Positions 59,964 to 64,000 of a DNA stretch of 64,000 nucleotides are shown here, piece by piece. The notes beneath the pieces were generated by a model that ran no database searches, had not been told where the DNA came from, and saw only the letters and a program-made list of their open reading frames with translations. Position numbers and translations under genes: made by a program. The first letter of the stretch is position 1, and the number at the start of each line of letters is the position of its first letter. Origin of the DNA: Komagataeibacter swingsii (GTDB taxonomy: Bacteria > Pseudomonadota > Alphaproteobacteria > Acetobacterales > Acetobacteraceae); NCBI RefSeq assembly GCF_003207895.1, contig NZ_NKUB01000014.1:1-64000 (forward strand), read 5' to 3'.

Positions 59964-61730
59964 ATGCATGCCGTTTTCATCACCCTTGCATTACTGACCG
60001 TCACCGGGATCAGCAGCCTGATTTCACGCGTGGGGCGCATCCCCGTACCCCTGCCGCTGATCCAGATCGGGGTGGGGGCGATCGCCGCGCTGGCGGGGCT
60101 GAATATCGGCTTCGACCCCGACATGTTCCTGCTGCTGTTCATCCCGCCGCTGCTCTATGCCGATGCCTACCGCATGCCGATGCGCGAATTTGGCGAATTG
60201 CGGAACATCATCATCATGATGGCGCTGGGGCTGGTGGTCTTTACCACGCTGGTCTGCGGTTACTTCATCCACTGGCTGATCCCGCCCATCCTGCTGCCCG
60301 CGGCCTTCGCGCTGGCCGCCGTCATGTCCCCCACCGACGCGGTATCGGTCGGCAGCATGATCGAAGGGGGCCGCGCGCCCGCGCGCGTGGTGCATATCCT
60401 GCATGGGGAGGCGCTGCTGAACGACGCATCGGGGCTAGTGTGCTTCAAATTCGCGGTGGCGGCGGCCATGACCGGGCTGTTTTCCTTCCAGCAGGCGCTG
60501 GGCAGCTTCATCTTCATGTCCACCGGCGGGGTGGTGATCGGCATTGCCTGCGCATGGGCCGCCTGCCGGGCGGAACACATGCTGCTGGTGCGCGGGTATG
60601 ACGACCCGCCCACCCATATCACGCTGGCCATGATGCTGCCGTTCGGCATCTACCTGACCGCCGACGCGCTGCAGTGTTCGGGCATCCTGGCCGCCGTGGC
60701 GGGGGGCATGACCGTCAAGTTCACCGGCGTAATGAACGAGGCCCGGACCGAGACGCGCCTGAAGGCCACCACGGTGTGGGACATGGTGAACTTCACCTTC
60801 AATGCCGTGATCTTCCTGCTGCTGGGGCTTCAGTTGCCCGACCTGGTGAACGGCGGCGCTGCGATCGCACGCGCGGGCGGTGTCTCGCCATGGTTCCTGA
60901 TCCTGGCCATCGGGGGGATCCAGCTCATGATGAGCCTGATCCGCTTCGCGTGGATCTGGATCTCCATTTCCGCACGACGGCTTTTCGCCCATTTCCGCCA
61001 CCGCAAGACCGTCGTCCCGTCCATCCGCACCGTGCTGCTGATGACGGTGGCGGGCACGCGCGGGGCCATTACGCTTGCGGCCGTGCTGTCGCTGCCGGTG
61101 GCGTCCCTGTCCGGGCCAGGCTTTCCGGGGCGCGACCTGCTGGTGACGCTGGCGGCGGGCGTCATCATCTGCTCGCTCCTGCTGGCCAGCCTCGCCATCC
61201 CGCCCCTGCTGCATGGCATGAGCACGGATGAGGAAGACCCCACCCTGCATGAACTGGACATGATGCGCATCGAACTCGCGCAGACCGCGATCGAGACCCT
61301 GCATGCCGAACAGGCGGCGCTGGCGCAGCAGGAACTCGAGGACCTGCCTGGCCACGAGGAATCGCTGGACCTGAAACAGGAAGCCATCGGCCGCCTGCTG
61401 CATGAATATCAGGACACCGTGCACCGGCTGGACAATTCCCGTGCCGCGGAAGCCAGCATCCGCGCCACCGCCATACGGGAAAAACGCGCCGAACTGGCGC
61501 TGCGATTCCGTATCATCCGGCACATGCGCGAACGCCTGCACATGCGCGTGGTCCAGAAGCACATCAATGACGAAACCGAATGGACCATCAACCAGGAACT
61601 GGATTTCATTGAACAGGAACTGCAGATCGAGGCACGCTCCCTGCCGCGTCCCGACAGCCTGCACCACGCGGACCATGGAACCGCAATACAGCCCACCGGC
61701 GAACGCATGGCCGGGGCAATGCCCCACTGA
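59964..61730 (+). CDS. CPA1-type Na+/H+ antiporter
   Basis: The 588-residue protein has about 11-12 membrane spans. Ion-path motifs include LFIPPLLYADAYRMPMREF, MSPTDAVSVGSMIEGGRAP, LHGEALLNDASGLVCFKFAV with the Asn-Asp pair, and VAGTRGAITLAAVLSLPV. This is the layout of NhaP/YjcE-type Na+(K+)/H+ exchangers. A cytoplasmic helical tail (about residues 425-560) is rich in Glu, Gln and Leu. It could help pH homeostasis in acid. No good ribosome binding site precedes ATG 59964. Confidence 0.92.
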   Translation: MHAVFITLALLTVTGISSLISRVGRIPVPLPLIQIGVGAIAALAGLNIGFDPDMFLLLFIPPLLYADAYRMPMREFGELRNIIIMMALGLVVFTTLVCGYFIHWLIPPILLPAAFALAAVMSPTDAVSVGSMIEGGRAPARVVHILHGEALLNDASGLVCFKFAVAAAMTGLFSFQQALGSFIFMSTGGVVIGIACAWAACRAEHMLLVRGYDDPPTHITLAMMLPFGIYLTADALQCSGILAAVAGGMTVKFTGVMNEARTETRLKATTVWDMVNFTFNAVIFLLLGLQLPDLVNGGAAIARAGGVSPWFLILAIGGIQLMMSLIRFAWIWISISARRLFAHFRHRKTVVPSIRTVLLMTVAGTRGAITLAAVLSLPVASLSGPGFPGRDLLVTLAAGVIICSLLLASLAIPPLLHGMSTDEEDPTLHELDMMRIELAQTAIETLHAEQAALAQQELEDLPGHEESLDLKQEAIGRLLHEYQDTVHRLDNSRAAEASIRATAIREKRAELALRFRIIRHMRERLHMRVVQKHINDETEWTINQELDFIEQELQIEARSLPRPDSLHHADHGTAIQPTGERMAGAMPH

Positions 61731-61796
61731 CACGGACAGCCCGCATCCCTATACCCACGACAGCACCGCGCATGACCATTTCAGGAGAAGCCCGCC

Positions 61797-62153
61797 ATGC
61801 CCCCCCTCCGCATCCTGTTTGCGGGACTATGCCTTGCCACGATCCTGACACCCGGCGCCCAGGCCCGTTCGCACCATTTCAGCATGCCGCAGCGCCATAT
61901 CCATGCGAATTCGCCCTATGGCCAGATCAGGGGCTACGTCGCCGTCAGGGACGAGCATGACCCCCTCTACATCGCGGCCGAGCAGAAATGCCAGACGAAA
62001 GCCTCGATGGGTGTCATTTCACAAGGGGCCACAGGCAACGCCACCGCCAAGGCTGGCGGCAATCATGTCCATTTTTACGCGGAATGCATGGTGTCCGAAG
62101 GCGCATGGCGCACCCGTTATGCCACGACTACGGGCGACCGGTTCGACGACTGA
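61797..62153 (+). CDS. Small secreted protein of unknown function
   Basis: The 118-residue product has a signal peptide (ILFAGLCLATILTPGAQARS) and a His-rich mature start (HHFSMPQRHIHANSPYG). Two cysteines (AEQKCQTKA and YAECMVSE) may form a disulfide. CAGGAG lies 9 nt before the ATG. No family is recognised. It follows the antiporter gene by 66 nt. Confidence 0.6.
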   Translation: MPPLRILFAGLCLATILTPGAQARSHHFSMPQRHIHANSPYGQIRGYVAVRDEHDPLYIAAEQKCQTKASMGVISQGATGNATAKAGGNHVHFYAECMVSEGAWRTRYATTTGDRFDD

Positions 62154-62288
62154 CCGACCCGGCAACACGATGACGTACCGGGCCTGACCGGATGCAGGGA
62201 CATTTTCACCCATACGGCGCTGCCCCCTTCCACCGGGGCCGCCCACCCCGTATGGAATGGGCACGCCGCCTGTAATGGAGTGCCGATT

Positions 62289-63182
62289 TTGCGCAAGATA
62301 GTCCCCCTCCTTTCCCTGGCCTGCCTTGCCGCCTGTGCCCATGGGCCGGGCAACCATGCCCGGCGGGCGACCACGCCGGTCGCGCAATACGCCACCGGGG
62401 CGGGGCCGCTGGCGGTCAACACCCATGTGCCTGATTTCGCCACCCGCAATTATGAACCCTTTACCCGGCAGGACGTGGTGGCCATTGCCCTGCGCGAATG
62501 GCGGCTGTTTGGCGAACCCGTCAGTGATGACGACCCCCTGCTGCGCCCCGAACCCACAACCCCGGTGGTCAAGCCCGAACGCACGCCCGGCCTGTGGCAG
62601 CGCGTGGGCGAATACTGGTGGATTGGCCAGGCCCCGCAGGAAACCGAGATCGCATGGGATGGCAAGCACGACGCGGACGGCCACATAACCGATTTCGTGC
62701 ATGATGGCCGCTTCGCATGGTCTGCGGCATTCATTTCCTATGTCATGCGGGTGGCGGGGGCGAATGACCGCTTTGCCTATTCCCCCAACCACGCCACCTA
62801 CATCAACGCCGCCGCAAGCGGGCAGGAAAAGGGCGTGAAAGCACGCAACCCCGCCCGTTATGCGCCAAGGCTGGGTGACCTGATCTGCGTGGGGCGCGGG
62901 GCCAGCAAGTCGGTGCGCTTTCGTGACCTGCCCACGAAACAGGGCTTTCCCGCCCATTGCGGCATCGTGGTGGCAGGCCCGCATGATGATGCGCCTTTCG
63001 GTCACGAAATCAGCATCATCGGCGGCAACATAGACGACGCGGTCGCCCTGACCCATGTGCCGGTGGGACGCGACGGGCGGCTGGCCGACCGCAGTGGCAG
63101 AAGCCTTGACCCGCGCTATCCCTGGTGCGTCGTGCTGCAGGTCCGCTACGATGCCGATAGCGAACCGCAGGCCGACCAGTAG
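62289..63182 (+). CDS. DUF2272 domain lipoprotein
   Basis: The 297-residue protein has a lipoprotein signal with LAACAHG. Its domain has VAIALREWRLFGEP, EYWWIGQ, FAWSAAFISYVMRVAGA and HCGIVVAG, like DUF2272 and reminiscent of NlpC/P60- or CHAP-type folds. I infer a cell-envelope role. The TTG at 62289 is chosen because GGAG sits 8 nt before it, while the GTG at 62280 overlaps that same GGAG. Confidence 0.78.
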   Translation: MRKIVPLLSLACLAACAHGPGNHARRATTPVAQYATGAGPLAVNTHVPDFATRNYEPFTRQDVVAIALREWRLFGEPVSDDDPLLRPEPTTPVVKPERTPGLWQRVGEYWWIGQAPQETEIAWDGKHDADGHITDFVHDGRFAWSAAFISYVMRVAGANDRFAYSPNHATYINAAASGQEKGVKARNPARYAPRLGDLICVGRGASKSVRFRDLPTKQGFPAHCGIVVAGPHDDAPFGHEISIIGGNIDDAVALTHVPVGRDGRLADRSGRSLDPRYPWCVVLQVRYDADSEPQADQ

Positions 63183-63242
63183 CCGCCATGCCCGGCCGGT
63201 TCACACCCGCCGGGCCGGGTCAGGCCGTAACGGCCACGTCCG

Positions 63243-63653
63243 TCAGCCGCGTGACCACGGCAGTTCGGATGCCTGCCAGCCGGCAAGGCGGCCACGGTTG
63301 CCGGTTGCATCCTCCGGCCCCTCGAACCCGTCGGCCACGTTATGCACATTGTGATAGCCCGCATCATACGCCGCGTGGGCGGCCGCCATGCTGCGCGCGC
63401 CGGAACGGCAGATGAAATAGACCTCGTCCGTCCTGCCGATCCCCGCTTTCTCCAGCGTAGCGATGAAGTCCGGGTTGACCTGCCCCGCGGGCGGCAGTTG
63501 CCAACTGTCACGCACCAGCACCTTGCCCGCGCCCGACAGGTCGGGCACGCCGATATGCTCCCATTCCATGGGGGTGCGCACATCGACAAGCCAGGCGTTG
63601 GGGCGGCCACGCACGGCCTCCCACGTGGCGGCGGGGGAAATATCGTCAATCAT
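63243..63653 (-). CDS. Rhodanese-like sulfurtransferase
   Basis: The 136-residue single-domain rhodanese has WLVDVRTPMEWEHIGVPDL and the active-site loop FICRSGARSMAAA with the catalytic Cys. It would move sulfane sulfur to thiols or cyanide. It is divergent from the cysteine synthase gene, with an inverted repeat in the 149-bp gap. A link to the sulfide genes at 4-6 kb is possible but not shown. Confidence 0.9.
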   Translation of the reverse strand: MIDDISPAATWEAVRGRPNAWLVDVRTPMEWEHIGVPDLSGAGKVLVRDSWQLPPAGQVNPDFIATLEKAGIGRTDEVYFICRSGARSMAAAHAAYDAGYHNVHNVADGFEGPEDATGNRGRLAGWQASELPWSRG

Positions 63654-63704
63654 CGCTGTTTCCTTTCATCGGGAAAACCTGTTTAGGGATATGCCAAGCC
63701 ACGC

Positions 63705-63727
63705 GCATTCCTGATAGTAAGGAATGC
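63705..63727. promoter_or_regulatory. Inverted repeat between rhodanese and cysteine synthase genes
   Basis: GCATTCCT and AGGAATGC are perfect 8-bp arms around GATAGTA. Its place between two divergent sulfur-metabolism genes makes it a candidate operator. The arms recall the ATTCC/GGAAT core that I associate with CymR/Rrf2-type sites, but this is only a resemblance. Confidence 0.5.
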
Positions 63728-63802
63728 AACACGCCCGGCATGGCCGCCATGTCTGGCCGCCGTACCGCATGATATGATCCAGACCAGTGAAGGTGCTGCC
63801 TT

Positions 63803-64000
63803 ATGGCCGAAAGTGCAAATCCCGCCTCCTCCCTCTCACCGGACATGCCGGCTGCCATCGGCAATACGCCCCTGATCCGCCTGCGACGGGCATCGGAGGC
63901 AACGGGCTGCGACATCTACGGCAAGGCGGAATTCATGAACCCCGGCGGCTCGGTCAAGGACCGCGCGGCCCTTGCCATCATCAACGACGCCGAACGCCGG
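63803..64000 (+). CDS. cysK: Cysteine synthase (5' part, cut by window end)
   Basis: The first 66 residues show [20 protein letters not shown] and [17 protein letters not shown], in which the Lys forms the PLP Schiff base of O-acetylserine sulfhydrylases. The enzyme uses sulfide to make cysteine. A cystathionine beta-synthase-like relative cannot be excluded from the N-terminus alone. AAGGTG lies 8 nt before ATG 63803. The gene continues outside the window. Confidence 0.88.
   Translation, partial: MAESANPASSLSPDMPAAIGNTPLIRLRRASEATGCDIYGKAEFMNPGGSVKDRAALAIINDAERR

Noticed and set aside
1-64000. CRISPR arrays, prophage, toxin-antitoxin or secondary-metabolite clusters
   Set aside because: No regularly spaced direct repeats, cas genes, phage structural genes or modular synthases were seen; the only mobile DNA is the IS21 end and the short dispersed repeats.

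Overview
The window is high-GC alphaproteobacterial chromosome, most likely from an acetic acid bacterium (Acetobacteraceae, Komagataeibacter/Gluconacetobacter-like). The reasons are a pyruvate decarboxylase beside D-lactate dehydrogenase and acetolactate/acetoin genes, a CtrA-type regulator, an alphaproteobacterial SAM-II riboswitch before metZ, and a dispersed A/T-cored hairpin repeat that I associate with this group. That placement is inference; no ribosomal RNA gene is present. About 64 protein genes and one tRNA are supported, mostly housekeeping.

Layout. 1-190 is the right end of an IS21-family element (last 19 codons of istB plus terminal repeats). 0.4-9 kb: DUF763 gene, mntR, purU and a 1-Cys peroxiredoxin on the minus strand; a divergent metallo-beta-lactamase/persulfide dioxygenase-like gene and type II sulfide:quinone oxidoreductase; a DUF1643 gene, a short-chain dehydrogenase and dinB. 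9-12.8 kb: small and secreted proteins, including an unlisted 39-residue cysteine-rich membrane peptide, a YfdX protein, a Trp/Gly-tailed lipoprotein and a CtrA paralogue with a degraded receiver. 12.9-31 kb, all minus: secA, yebC, ruvCAB-ybgC-tolQRAB-pal-cpoB, tilS-ftsH, folP-glmM-thiD. 31-43 kb, plus: a parvulin-type isomerase, argJ, an RDD membrane protein, an overlapping mechanosensitive channel / 2OG-Fe(II) dioxygenase / SGNH-like trio, and an Mla-type lipid transport operon (STAS-permease, ATPase, MCE protein, lipoprotein).

43-50 kb: tRNA-Gly(CCC) with a consensus-like promoter, SAM-II riboswitch, a 38-codon leader ORF whose stop overlaps the metZ start, then metZ, apaG and folE; convergent DJ-1/PfpI and moaB genes; an OprB porin and a SrkA-like kinase. 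50-58 kb is a pyruvate node on the minus strand: budA-alsS-dld-pdc would take D-lactate to pyruvate and then to acetoin or acetaldehyde. 58-64 kb: cbpM-cbpA, a CPA1 Na+/H+ antiporter, secreted proteins, a DUF2272 lipoprotein, a rhodanese and the 5' part of a cysteine synthase gene cut by the window end.

The less ordinary signals are regulatory or structural: the riboswitch/leader-ORF arrangement at metZ; four copies of a two-hairpin intergenic repeat, two of them beginning at a gene's stop codon; the CtrA paralogue lacking receiver pocket residues, with an exact TTAA-N7-TTAA box and a 12-bp palindrome upstream; structured spacers in tolB-pal and dld-pdc; and an orphan U-tailed terminator. All functional assignments rest on motif recognition by eye, without database searches.
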